A stretch of 10,042 bases of DNA from Bacillota bacterium (GCA_023228885.1 JALOAJ010000058.1:1-10042); one strand, 5' to 3'. Shown: positions 1-6,038, counted from the stretch's first letter. Numbers and translations are program-made. The notes: a model not told the origin generated them from the sequence alone.

Positions 1-135
1 TTCGTCCGGTATATTATTAGATGGTTTCAAAATATCTTCCATACGACTTGTTGATAAATCAGCTTCAGTGCAAGAAATAAAGCAAAGCATTGTCAAGGCT
101 GACAAAAACATACACAATATATTTTTTATTTTCAC
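1..135 (-). CDS. Lipoprotein paralogue, 5' part only (runs off the window)
   Basis: This is the N-terminal 45 codons of a lipoprotein gene that continues beyond position 1. The start is a GTG at 135-133, chosen because an AAAGGTGG ribosome binding site lies 8 bases upstream, exactly as in the gene starting at 1549. The translation begins MKIKNILCMFLSAL and has a lysine-bearing N terminus, a hydrophobic stretch and an FISC lipobox ending in Cys22, so it should be exported and lipid-anchored on the outer face of the membrane. The residues after the cysteine closely match the paralogue at 863-1549 (for example ILKPSNNIPDE against VLKPSNNIPDE). It is the third and most distal lipoprotein gene in this array. 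Its mature domain cannot be seen, so sharing the fold of its paralogues is inferred. Confidence 0.8.
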   Translation of the reverse strand, partial: MKIKNILCMFLSALTMLCFISCTEADLSTSRMEDILKPSNNIPDE

Positions 136-163
136 AAGAATAACCACCTTTTATTTGAATTTT
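1..163 (-). repeat. Direct repeat, copy 1 (lipoprotein leader and signal-peptide region)
   Basis: Positions 1-163 align without gaps to 1415-1577. By my count there are 14 mismatches in 163 (about 91% identity), all within 1-96; positions 97-163, covering the ribosome binding site and most of the signal peptide, are identical. Similarity stops abruptly at 164. It is the upstream part of a duplicated lipoprotein gene and suggests recent duplication or gene conversion. Confidence 0.85.
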
Positions 164-192
164 AAAATAGCTTTCAAATAAACACAGCAATG

Positions 193-756
193 CTACTCTA
201 TTGTTTTAAAGCTTTCCAATACTGTGTTTATCTCATTTTTCATTTGCCTCATCTTATGATAATCTTCTTTTACAAATTCAAGTTGGGTATTATCAATATT
301 ACTTACCGTGTTAATTATATCAAACAACACACCGATGCTTGCATCGGTTCTGGTCGCAAAGTAATATTCCTCATTATTCGCAACTCCCATTTTTATAATA
401 TTATCTATTATACCTTCTTGCTTTTCTTCCATCATGTGTTTTTTGTTCATTATCATAAATAAAGGTAAGCCCGGTGCCGTGACCTGCCCATAAATAGTTG
501 TGCTCGCGTTGCTTTTGCCATAAAAATTCACGCCTACAATTCCATCAGGTGATTCAGCAATTTTAAACCATCCTGACCATTCATCCGGAAAGGTTAATTG
601 AAATCCGAGAGATTTATTCTTGTAAATGTTTTTTCCCTCACACATATCAGCCTTAGGATAAATGGGCTTTTCGTATATATCCTTTTCAATCATATTGCAC
701 CCCGAAAAAGATAAAAGCAATGTAGCAATAAAAATGATAGATAATATTCTGTTCAA
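193..756 (-). CDS. Lipoprotein with a PsbP/DcrB-like domain, middle copy of the array
   Basis: A 187-residue predicted lipoprotein. The start is a TTG at 756 preceded at short spacing by a purine-rich GGGGGAG. The signal peptide MNRILSIIFIATLLLSFSGC gives a lipobox FSGC with Cys20 as the lipidated residue. The mature part holds a region (around residues 45-80) reading GFQLTFPDEWSGWF, aligning with GYSITFPLDWEGWY in the gene at 863-1549. Such 'G-F-x-h-x-F/Y-P-x-x-W' motifs are typical of the PsbP/Mog1/DcrB fold, an assignment made by pattern only. Similarity continues to the C terminus (EYYFATRTDASIGVL against NYYYATGTSSYVGAL). Its signal peptide differs from those of the two neighbours, so it is an older duplicate or was acquired separately. 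Function is unknown; protection against the nearby CHAP hydrolase is hypothetical. Confidence 0.8.
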   Translation of the reverse strand: MNRILSIIFIATLLLSFSGCNMIEKDIYEKPIYPKADMCEGKNIYKNKSLGFQLTFPDEWSGWFKIAESPDGIVGVNFYGKSNASTTIYGQVTAPGLPLFMIMNKKHMMEEKQEGIIDNIIKMGVANNEEYYFATRTDASIGVLFDIINTVSNIDNTQLEFVKEDYHKMRQMKNEINTVLESFKTIE

Positions 757-771
757 ATATACTCCCCCACA

Positions 772-858
772 CTATTTATTATTATCTTCCATTATGTCTG
801 GAACATAAGCCCTTTTATTAGAGATTGTACTGCCTAATATCCCTGTTTCGTTAGCGCA
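772..858 (-). pseudogene. Remnant of a second CHAP-domain hydrolase gene
   Basis: Between two lipoprotein genes there is a short open frame on the minus strand reading CANETGILGSTI and on to AYVPDIMEDNNK, ending in TAG at 774-772. It matches the segment just after the catalytic cysteine motif of the intact CHAP protein at 1909-3381 (WCANEAGLLGNKI), with about 8 of 12 residues identical. The DNA also matches over about 20 bases (830s-850s against 2240-2262, sharing TTAGCGCA). Similarity starts only about 5 bases after the stop codon of the preceding lipoprotein gene. The fragment has no start, no catalytic histidine region and is not preceded by the usual tryptophan, so it is a relic. The alignment is short and made by eye; a search could refute it. 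Confidence 0.6.
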
Positions 859-862
859 TCGA

Positions 863-1549
863 TTACTTCAAATCCCTTTTTTTGTCGTAATCAGGAAGTG
901 GAGCAAATGTTTTTAAAATGTCATCTACCTGCAACCCCATTTGACCTAACTTATCTAAATCTTTGGCTGCTAAATCCAATTCTGTTTCATCAAGATCATA
1001 TCCATAGTCCCTACTTGAAGCGAAATGCAATGCTCCAACATAAGAGCTTGTGCCTGTTGCATAATAATAATTTGATTCATTAATTGTGCCTATTAGTTTT
1101 ATGCTATCATAATCAGCTTCTCTTAATGCTTGTTCCGTTAAAATAAAAAACCATGATAATCCTCCACGGCTAAAGTCAAAGTCCAAGATACTGCCAGTTT
1201 TACTTTTGCCCAAAAATTTAACCTCGACAGACCCTTCATCAAATTCATTAATCGCATACCAACCTTCCCAATCTAAGGGAAAGGTAATCGAATAGCCGCA
1301 CTTATTATTAATATATACGATTCCTTCCTTTGTCTTTTCGCCTAAATATGCATTATAAGTTACCCCATCTATATATTGAGTTGCAAACGCTGTTTTTTCT
1401 ACTTCTGATACAATCTCGTCCGGTATATTATTAGATGGTTTTAAAACATCTTCCACATAGTTTGTTGATAAATCACCTTTAGTACAAGAAATAAAGCAAA
1501 GTATTATCAGGGCTGACAAAAACATACACAATATATTTTTTATTTTCAC
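863..1549 (-). CDS. Lipoprotein with a PsbP/DcrB-like domain, first copy of the array
   Basis: A 228-residue predicted lipoprotein, the first of three paralogues downstream of the CHAP hydrolase. The reading frame is open to a GTG at 1561, but the GTG at 1549 is preferred because AAAGGTGG sits 8 bases upstream and the 1561 codon lies inside that site. The signal peptide MKIKNILCMFLSALIILCF leads to the lipobox FISC with Cys22. A linker of about 50 residues follows, then a domain with GYSITFPLDWEGWY (around residues 88-101) and a C-terminal half shared with the gene at 193-756. The C terminus ends in a charged tail. The fold call (PsbP/Mog1/DcrB-like) rests on the motif only. The gene is separated from the hydrolase by an inverted-repeat element; whether it is co-transcribed is unclear. 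Confidence 0.85.
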   Translation of the reverse strand: MKIKNILCMFLSALIILCFISCTKGDLSTNYVEDVLKPSNNIPDEIVSEVEKTAFATQYIDGVTYNAYLGEKTKEGIVYINNKCGYSITFPLDWEGWYAINEFDEGSVEVKFLGKSKTGSILDFDFSRGGLSWFFILTEQALREADYDSIKLIGTINESNYYYATGTSSYVGALHFASSRDYGYDLDETELDLAAKDLDKLGQMGLQVDDILKTFAPLPDYDKKRDLK

Positions 1550-1577
1550 AAGAATAACCACCTTTTATTTGAATTTT
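1415..1577 (-). repeat. Direct repeat, copy 2 (lipoprotein leader and signal-peptide region)
   Basis: Partner of the repeat at 1-163, covering about 43 codons of the 863-1549 gene plus 28 bases of upstream DNA. Just beyond the repeat (1578 onwards) the upstream sequences of the two genes have nothing in common, so the duplicated segment included only the ribosome binding site and a little leader, not a shared promoter region. Confidence 0.85.
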
Positions 1578-1604
1578 TATTTGAACTTTTTCGACTGACA
1601 ATCC

Positions 1605-1882
1605 TTAAGCATAGGGGAGTTGAACTCCATGTGCCCTGTCATTGTTAAATTTCCGCCCTTTCGGATTGTCCTTCTTGCAAGGCGCCAGCCTTGCTGCGAA
1701 CTTACGCACCGAAAAACCGAAAATTTTCCGGCTGACAGAGTCGTAGAGTTTAAAAAGAGCAAATTTTTAGTTAGAAAAGGCAAAAGCGCAGTGAATACTT
1801 TATGTATTCACGAGCATTTTAACGCATTATGGCGGAAAATTTGCCTTTTTAAACCACTGGGGCTCAACCCCCCTATGCTTAA
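1605..1882. mobile_element. MITE-like structured intergenic element with terminal inverted repeats
   Basis: A 278-base non-coding stretch bounded by 24-base inverted ends: 1605-1628 begins TTAAGCATAGGGGAGTTGAA, and the reverse complement of 1859-1882 begins TTAAGCATAGGGGGGTTGAG; 21 of 24 positions agree. After a divergent gap of about 17 bases the similarity resumes with AAATTTCCGCC (1647-1657) against the reverse complement of 1831-1842. Each end can form a 4-bp hairpin with a 5-base loop, and one stem pair changes from A-T to G-C. Inside are further inverted repeats: GCAAGG/CCTTGC at 1677-1694, an arm at 1748-1768 pairing with 1836-1854 (19 bp, one bulge), and a perfect 8-bp hairpin at 1791-1811. 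No target-site duplication is evident and no transposase is encoded, so mobility is inferred. The only open frames crossing it have no supporting features. Confidence 0.6.
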
Positions 1883-1908
1883 CAGTATGATTTTGCACTT
1901 TGTTTTAA

Positions 1909-3381
1909 TTACTGTGTTCTTCCAATCCCTTTGTAATCAGTAGTATATCTTTCCGGAACCTTGCCGCTTTTTGTTCCGCCATTACTTCCAAAACCATATA
2001 CATAACTGCTTGATACCGGTCTTTTTACGATTTCCACGCGGTTGCCATAGTTGCCTTCTACAGCATAGATGTAGCCATTGTCATATGCCAACACTATTCC
2101 GGTATGAGTTCCACCGTTTGTACCATAAAAAACCACATCACCCGCCTTTGGTGTGTAATTATTTTTTAAATGAAACCTGTCACCATACTTATTTATGCCG
2201 GCAGTACACCCCTCGTACCCTTTTATTTTATTTCCGAGTAACCCAGCTTCATTAGCGCACCATGAAACAAAGGTTGCACACCAGGGGTAATCTTCTCCCG
2301 ACACCTTTCTATTATAGTACCAATCACCGTACTTTGTACTGTTGTTTCCGATTTCATTCGTACCCACTTCTTTTAAAGCAATTTCAAGAAACTTATCAAT
2401 ATCAGGGTCACCTGATTTAGAGCTTAATTCCTCCTCATGCTCTTCTCTAAGCTCATCTGCCCACTTAGCATATTTCCCTTTCTCCGACTCATCGCTGTTG
2501 TAATACATATTGGTAAGCCATGCCAATTGGTTCCCGTGCGTTTCGTTTTCCCCTGTCATCTTTTCAATTTCTTTGATTTTTTCCTTAAACTGCGCACCCC
2601 AAATCTTTGCGCTTTCCATTTTATCCAAAGCTTTGTAATCATCGGAATTTTGTTGCAGTTGCTTGTAGCCTTCATCGTATTCAACCGAAAACTTTTTGGC
2701 AATAGGTACAGCCCATTCAGGCAGACTGTTTAAATACTCATTTTGCTGTTTAATTGCTTCTCTTAAATCATCCGCATCAGCTTTTGCCTTTTGCATATCC
2801 TGCTCGCGAGGCGCGTATGTATAATCCTTATCCCAATAAACATAACCGTCGGCATGGTACCAATCAATTGTATCCTTGGTTAATCTGTCTTTTTGGCATT
2901 GATACGGCAATGAATTTATTTCTTTAATTTTTTTCGAAAATCCGTTTAAGTAATCCTTTGTTTTATAACGATTTTCTGCATAATCTTCGTTGTAATACTT
3001 TTCCTTCAGCCTTGAATAAATGTCCCTCAAGTATGGATGCGAAATGGAGTTAATGTCATAATCCGTTAAATCGTCGTCGTGGGGCGTAGTCCGATTTGCC
3101 TTATTGGTTGGATTAATCATATCATAAATCTCGGATTTGCCGCTGTTGGCGTAAGGATATTTATGATGAAATTCACTTGCGTTCATTATATCATAAATTT
3201 CCGGGTTGTCAATTGCTTCCTTGTAGTTATTTACATTTGCATTCATGCTATTGCTGTTTTGAGGGGCAAAGGTTTTAGAATCTTGCCCCCACCCATTTAG
3301 CGGCAAAATAACTTGCTGCTGCCTTTTCCTTTTCATTGCTTCAATTTCCTCCCTGGTAGGTAGTTTGCCATAGTTAAACAT
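1909..3381 (-). CDS. CHAP-domain peptidoglycan hydrolase with a long N-terminal region
   Basis: A 490-residue protein. The ATG at 3381 is preferred over an in-frame TTG at 3447 because AAGGAG lies 8 bases before it and the TTG has no ribosome binding site. The C-terminal third (about residues 335-475) is a CHAP domain, a papain-like amidase/endopeptidase fold acting on peptidoglycan. The expected catalytic residues are visible: Cys368 in YPWCATFVSWC, His426 in GTHTGIV, and Glu442/Asn444 in VEGN. The first 330 residues are charged, largely helical in appearance and unrecognised; they contain two short repeats, EIYDIMN (61-67) and EIYDMIN (84-90). There is no signal peptide or transmembrane segment, so release would need a holin, lysis or a dedicated secretion route. 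It occupies the place where phage tail genes should start, but has its own promoter. It could be a phage lysin, a virion-associated hydrolase or a toxin effector. Confidence 0.88.
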   Translation of the reverse strand: MFNYGKLPTREEIEAMKRKRQQQVILPLNGWGQDSKTFAPQNSNSMNANVNNYKEAIDNPEIYDIMNASEFHHKYPYANSGKSEIYDMINPTNKANRTTPHDDDLTDYDINSISHPYLRDIYSRLKEKYYNEDYAENRYKTKDYLNGFSKKIKEINSLPYQCQKDRLTKDTIDWYHADGYVYWDKDYTYAPREQDMQKAKADADDLREAIKQQNEYLNSLPEWAVPIAKKFSVEYDEGYKQLQQNSDDYKALDKMESAKIWGAQFKEKIKEIEKMTGENETHGNQLAWLTNMYYNSDESEKGKYAKWADELREEHEEELSSKSGDPDIDKFLEIALKEVGTNEIGNNSTKYGDWYYNRKVSGEDYPWCATFVSWCANEAGLLGNKIKGYEGCTAGINKYGDRFHLKNNYTPKAGDVVFYGTNGGTHTGIVLAYDNGYIYAVEGNYGNRVEIVKRPVSSSYVYGFGSNGGTKSGKVPERYTTDYKGIGRTQ

Positions 3382-3382
3382 T

Positions 3383-3435
3383 AAAACCACTCCTTTTTCG
3401 CAATAAAAAACACTCCTTGGGTAAAAGAGTGTTTT
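3383..3435 (-). promoter_or_regulatory. Possible ribosome-binding-site-masking hairpin in the CHAP gene leader
   Basis: On the transcribed strand AAAACACTCTTTT (3435-3423) can pair with AAAAGGAGTGGTTTT (3397-3383), which contains the CHAP gene's ribosome binding site: 13 pairs with two bulged G residues and a 25-base loop. The same upstream arm also forms the terminator stem at 3407-3435, so the two structures exclude each other. Either would reduce expression of the hydrolase. This is base-pairing by inspection; no energy was computed. Confidence 0.35.
3407..3435 (-). terminator. Intrinsic terminator in the CHAP gene leader
   Basis: On the minus strand AAAACACTC pairs perfectly with GAGTGTTTT (9 bp, 11-base loop at 3416-3426), and the stem runs directly into a T tract (TTTTTTATT with the stem end). 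It lies between a promoter at 3462-3490 and the CHAP start at 3381, so it may be an attenuator for that gene as well as stopping read-through from the head operon. The plus-strand side lacks a T tract. Confidence 0.65.
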
Positions 3436-3461
3436 CTGTTTGCGCAAATTTAATTAATTAC

Positions 3462-3490
3462 ATTATACCACACTTTTCACAAAAAATCTT
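3462..3490 (-). promoter_or_regulatory. Extended -10 promoter for the CHAP hydrolase gene
   Basis: The minus strand carries TGGTATAAT: a perfect TATAAT -10 (3467-3462) with the TGn extension that can replace a good -35. The hexamer 17 bases upstream (AAGATT, 3490-3485) is a poor -35. Transcription should start near 3455, giving a leader of about 74 bases before the CHAP ATG. A TTTGCGCAAA palindrome at 3439-3448 lies just after the predicted start point and could be an operator. Confidence 0.55.
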
Positions 3491-3514
3491 CCGCATTTTT
3501 TCCACGCCCACGAA

Positions 3515-3577
3515 TTAGTGTATCTTATCAAATGCTTTTTTCAGCTCATCAAATCCGAACACATCATCGTTACTCAT
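3515..3577 (-). pseudogene. Truncated HK97 gp10-like head-tail component (20 codons)
   Basis: Directly after the head-tail adaptor a new frame starts with ATG at 3577, overlapping the adaptor stop in an ATGAGTAA arrangement (the same kind of overlap seen at the portal-protease junction). It reads MSNDDVFGFDELKKAFDKIH and then stops at 3515. The 'V-x-G-F-D-E-L-x-K-x-F' opening is characteristic of the N terminus of the HK97 gp10-like family, normally well over 100 residues and encoded exactly here in such phages. The rest of the gene and the tail module are absent, replaced by the promoter and gene of the CHAP protein. It is probably a deletion or replacement scar. The short length limits certainty on family. 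Confidence 0.6.
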
Positions 3578-4043
3578 AATCATCACCGCTTGTATAGTTT
3601 TGCGGGGTATTTAAATCCACTTCTGCTACTATAATTTGCAGTTCCTCATGGCGCTCGTCTATGTCAACAACGGATAGAATTTCAAATTCTTTTCCGTCAT
3701 ACAAAATCCGCATCTCAGGGTCTATCTTCCTGAAAAACCGTGTGGATATTTTGTAGATAACATCAACCCCCGTTTCCCTGCTCTTGACAGGGGATACAAA
3801 TGCGGCAACGGAATATTCTTTTAGAGCAAGCTTATGAGCATAGGGTTTGCCGTCAGCATATACAAGAGAGGCATTGCCGTCCGCATCACGACTTAAATAT
3901 ATCTTTTCACCTTCCGCCTGCAGGGGCAAAGGCAGATAGGGTTTGAATGGTTTGTAGCGCGGAACTGTTTCACCCATAGAATTTAGAATATTGTCCGTAG
4001 GTTTTAAGAAGATAACCCTGTGTCTTAATTTGCTGAAGTCCAT
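3570..4043 (-). CDS. Phage head-tail adaptor (SPP1 gp16 / head-tail joining family)
   Basis: A 157-residue protein that would form part of the connector closing the portal and receiving the tail. The N terminus MDFSKLRHRVIFLKP, the later RFFRKIDPEMRILYDGKEFEILSVVDIDERHEELQI segment (strands around a 'D-x-x-x-R' turn) and the position after a gp6-like gene fit the Phage_H_T_join family. The ATG at 4043 overlaps the upstream stop by one base (TAATG), and GGAGG lies 7 bases before it. Members are usually about 105-120 residues; this one appears to carry roughly 40 extra residues in the middle, around LQAEGEKIYLSRDADG to YAHKLALKEY. The gene looks intact and ends overlapping the truncated gp10 start. 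Confidence 0.8.
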   Translation of the reverse strand: MDFSKLRHRVIFLKPTDNILNSMGETVPRYKPFKPYLPLPLQAEGEKIYLSRDADGNASLVYADGKPYAHKLALKEYSVAAFVSPVKSRETGVDVIYKISTRFFRKIDPEMRILYDGKEFEILSVVDIDERHEELQIIVAEVDLNTPQNYTSGDDYE

Positions 4044-4300
4044 TAAAATGCCTCCTTACGATAAAAATCAAGCAGCCGAAACACCACATCGGGGACAGGC
4101 TCGCCGTCTCGCTTTTCATAAAAATGCGCAATAACAATCAGCATTGCCTGTTTTATGCTCTCCGGCAATATTTCCGGTAAACTGTGCCGTAGGTAATTCT
4201 CGCACATCTCTTTGGATAAAAGCAGGAGGATAGAAATATATCCATCCTCCTCGGTGTGGTCTATCCGCAAAAACTCTTTTGCCTCGAAAAGCGTTATCAT
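4043..4300 (-). CDS. Phage head-tail connector (gp6-like / gp15-like)
   Basis: An 85-residue, mostly helical protein of the gp6-like head-tail connector family, which forms a ring under the portal. Features that fit are the N-terminal 'TLFEAKEFLRIDHTEEDGYI' opening, typical of 'l-e-e-a-K-x-y-L-r-i-d...D-d-x-l-i', the central helix with CENYLRHSL, and the C-terminal AMLIVIAHFYEKRDG. The length is normal for the family. The start ATG overlaps the stop of the upstream gene in an ATGA. It belongs to the same tightly packed operon as the capsid genes. Confidence 0.85.
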   Translation of the reverse strand: MITLFEAKEFLRIDHTEEDGYISILLLLSKEMCENYLRHSLPEILPESIKQAMLIVIAHFYEKRDGEPVPDVVFRLLDFYRKEAF

Positions 4301-4734
4301 TCCAAATACCTCGGCTTTGTCTGCACAGCATAAATGGCGCCAGGTACGGTGGACGATGTCACTTTTGTTGTTTTAACGCATACCCTGTCATAACCCGCCT
4401 TTGCGAGCATGGTGTCTGTTACAGTTATTATCGCATACTTGCTCTTGCCTGACGCTCCGCCAATGGTAAAGGTTGTGCCTGCCGCAGTTTTTTCTTCAAA
4501 ACCTGCATCGCCCGTAACAGCATACATAAACGGGATTGCAGCCGCAGTGCCGCTTGAGCCGAACTTCCCCTCAACCGTGATAGTGGTTTCCCCCGTATCG
4601 CCCTCACCGCTTGCGACGATAAAGGTTACTTGCTGATAGTTTGTAAGTTCCACAAACGCTCCTGTGATTGCCGCGCCGAAGATTACACCCGGCACGGAGA
4701 TGGGTGTTATTTTCCCTAAAGTATCTATACGCAT
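4297..4734 (-). CDS. Small post-capsid phage protein, possible head decoration protein
   Basis: A 145-residue protein encoded between the major capsid and connector genes. The ATG at 4734 is preceded by a near-perfect AAGGAGGT at 8 bases. The sequence is rich in Gly, Thr, Ser and Val with alternating hydrophobic pattern (TTITVEGKFGSSGTAAAIPF, then KYAIITVTD), suggesting a beta-sandwich. It has no recognised motif. Its position matches that of decoration or capsid-stabilising proteins in many HK97-like phages, and its composition fits, but the role is inferred from context. A head-fibre protein or an uncharacterised structural protein are the alternatives. Confidence 0.65.
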   Translation of the reverse strand: MRIDTLGKITPISVPGVIFGAAITGAFVELTNYQQVTFIVASGEGDTGETTITVEGKFGSSGTAAAIPFMYAVTGDAGFEEKTAAGTTFTIGGASGKSKYAIITVTDTMLAKAGYDRVCVKTTKVTSSTVPGAIYAVQTKPRYLE

Positions 4735-4748
4735 AAAATTTTACCTCC

Positions 4749-6020
4749 TTATCTTGCCCCTAAGGTTACAAAGGGTGAAAGGGTGCTGTTTGTACCTTTG
4801 TAGGGCGTTATGGGTTTGTTCCAAATGGGCTGACCGTCCACGCGGTAGATGAATCTGAACACACTTTCGTCATACAAAAACCGCACATGAATGGAGCTTG
4901 TGGCATTAATGCCGCCTTTGTCAATGAGCAGATATTGCGACATATCGCCCAAGATAATATCGCCGACACTTCCTGCCGCGGAGCACTGCTCAATAGGAAC
5001 AACGGGTCTGCCGAATAGTGTGCCGTAGGGTTTTTCGGACAAGCCTCCTGCAGGGATATATACGGGAGTGTCACCCACGGTTAGCGTGTATAAATATGGC
5101 TCAAGTTCCTGATTGATATACCACACCGCATTGGTTCTGCTACGACCCCAACATCTTGACCACATTTTAATTAAGTTTTCCACCTTAATCTTTGTCGTTT
5201 GGTCGGTTTCCTTTGTAACGGTTACCAGTGCGTTTGAATTTAGTATACCAAGAGGCTGACCTGCGCCGCTGCCTGTAAGTATTGCATCGTCAATTTTAAA
5301 ACCAAACTCCTCAGCAAACCCCTGTGTAATCACGCTTTGAAGCGCTGATGCGTCCTGTAACAGTTCATCGGTGGCATAACAGAGCCCTGTCAGCTTTTTA
5401 AGGGATAAATCCATTGTTCTAAACTTCGGCTTTGACGAAATCAGCTCATCCGCCTCGTTCTCCCAATAGGTCTGAATGCCGCCCCATCTTGCACCGTTGG
5501 CACGGGAAGAATCGTCCAGGGCATTAATTTTAAGACCGTTTGCACCTGTTGAAACAGGTATCTTTTTACACTTGGGCGCTAAAACACCCGTATCAAAGGC
5601 GTGCTTTAACAGTTCACTTGCAAAATCCGTCTGCACCAAAAACCCGCCGTCCGAGGGCACGCTCTCGCTTGCGCCGCTTGCGGCATTTAAGAGCCTGTCA
5701 TCAAGGACGGGACGGTTTGGCTGTGCAGCGTTGTATACTGCTTTTAATTGCTCCCCGAAGTTTGCGAATTTGCCGACAGCATTATTCGGTTTATCCGCTA
5801 CGGTAACGGGAATATCCACGGGAGCAGAATCTTCAAGCATTTGCGCCATCTCTGAAATAGTATCATCCCAGTTTGCGATTTTGGCTTTCAGTCCCGCCAG
5901 GGTTTCTTTTTCCTCATCGGTCAGCGGCCTATCCTCTTTACCTGCAGCATCAAGTAGCTTCTGCGCTTCTGCTTTTAATTCATTTCTTTTGCCCATCATG
6001 GCAAGTAGTTTTTTGTTCAT
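4749..6020 (-). CDS. Major capsid protein, HK97 fold
   Basis: A 423-residue HK97-family major capsid protein. ATG at 6020 was chosen over an in-frame TTG at 6035 because GGAGG lies 8 bases upstream of the ATG. The first ~65 residues (MNKKLLAMMGKRNELKAEAQ, then ETLAGLKAKIANWDDTISEM) are a coiled-coil scaffold-like domain, followed by a linker to about residue 105 where the prohead protease probably cleaves. The shell domain shows typical segments: 'SVPSDGGFLVQTDFASELL', 'WENEADELISSKPKFRTMDL', 'TGSGAGQPLGILNS', and 'GDMSQYLLIDKGG'. Length and order are normal for the Phage_capsid family, with no frameshift seen. Its TAA stop overlaps the Shine-Dalgarno sequence of the next gene, suggesting coupled high-level expression. 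Confidence 0.95.
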   Translation of the reverse strand: MNKKLLAMMGKRNELKAEAQKLLDAAGKEDRPLTDEEKETLAGLKAKIANWDDTISEMAQMLEDSAPVDIPVTVADKPNNAVGKFANFGEQLKAVYNAAQPNRPVLDDRLLNAASGASESVPSDGGFLVQTDFASELLKHAFDTGVLAPKCKKIPVSTGANGLKINALDDSSRANGARWGGIQTYWENEADELISSKPKFRTMDLSLKKLTGLCYATDELLQDASALQSVITQGFAEEFGFKIDDAILTGSGAGQPLGILNSNALVTVTKETDQTTKIKVENLIKMWSRCWGRSRTNAVWYINQELEPYLYTLTVGDTPVYIPAGGLSEKPYGTLFGRPVVPIEQCSAAGSVGDIILGDMSQYLLIDKGGINATSSIHVRFLYDESVFRFIYRVDGQPIWNKPITPYKGTNSTLSPFVTLGAR

Positions 6021-6038
6021 AAGTAATCCCTCCAATTT

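Noticed and set aside
1550..1604. Promoter for the first lipoprotein gene (TTGTCA, 16 bases, TAAAAA)
   Set aside because: The -10 differs from consensus at two positions, including poor fit in a very AT-rich stretch; it could arise by chance and was not listed.
1748..1854. CRISPR-like or riboswitch-like array
   Set aside because: The repeats are inverted and nested, not regularly spaced direct repeats, and no known riboswitch core motif was recognised.
1859..1882. Right end of the inverted-repeat element as terminator of the CHAP gene
   Set aside because: On the minus strand the GGGG/CCCC hairpin is followed by AGTGGTTTAAA and not a T tract, so it does not fit an intrinsic terminator well.
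1577..1943. Open frames of 68 and 107 codons on opposite strands across 1577-1943
   Set aside because: Both lie across the inverted-repeat element, show no protein-like conservation pattern and no good start signals; the stretch is better explained as non-coding structured DNA.
3112..3201. EIYDIMN / EIYDMIN as a domain repeat in the CHAP protein
   Set aside because: Only two short copies 23 residues apart with little similarity between them; noted in the gene entry but too weak to call a repeat domain.
3382..3447. Longer N terminus for the CHAP protein from the TTG at 3447
   Set aside because: It would translate through the terminator hairpin, has no ribosome binding site, and the ATG at 3381 has AAGGAG at ideal spacing.
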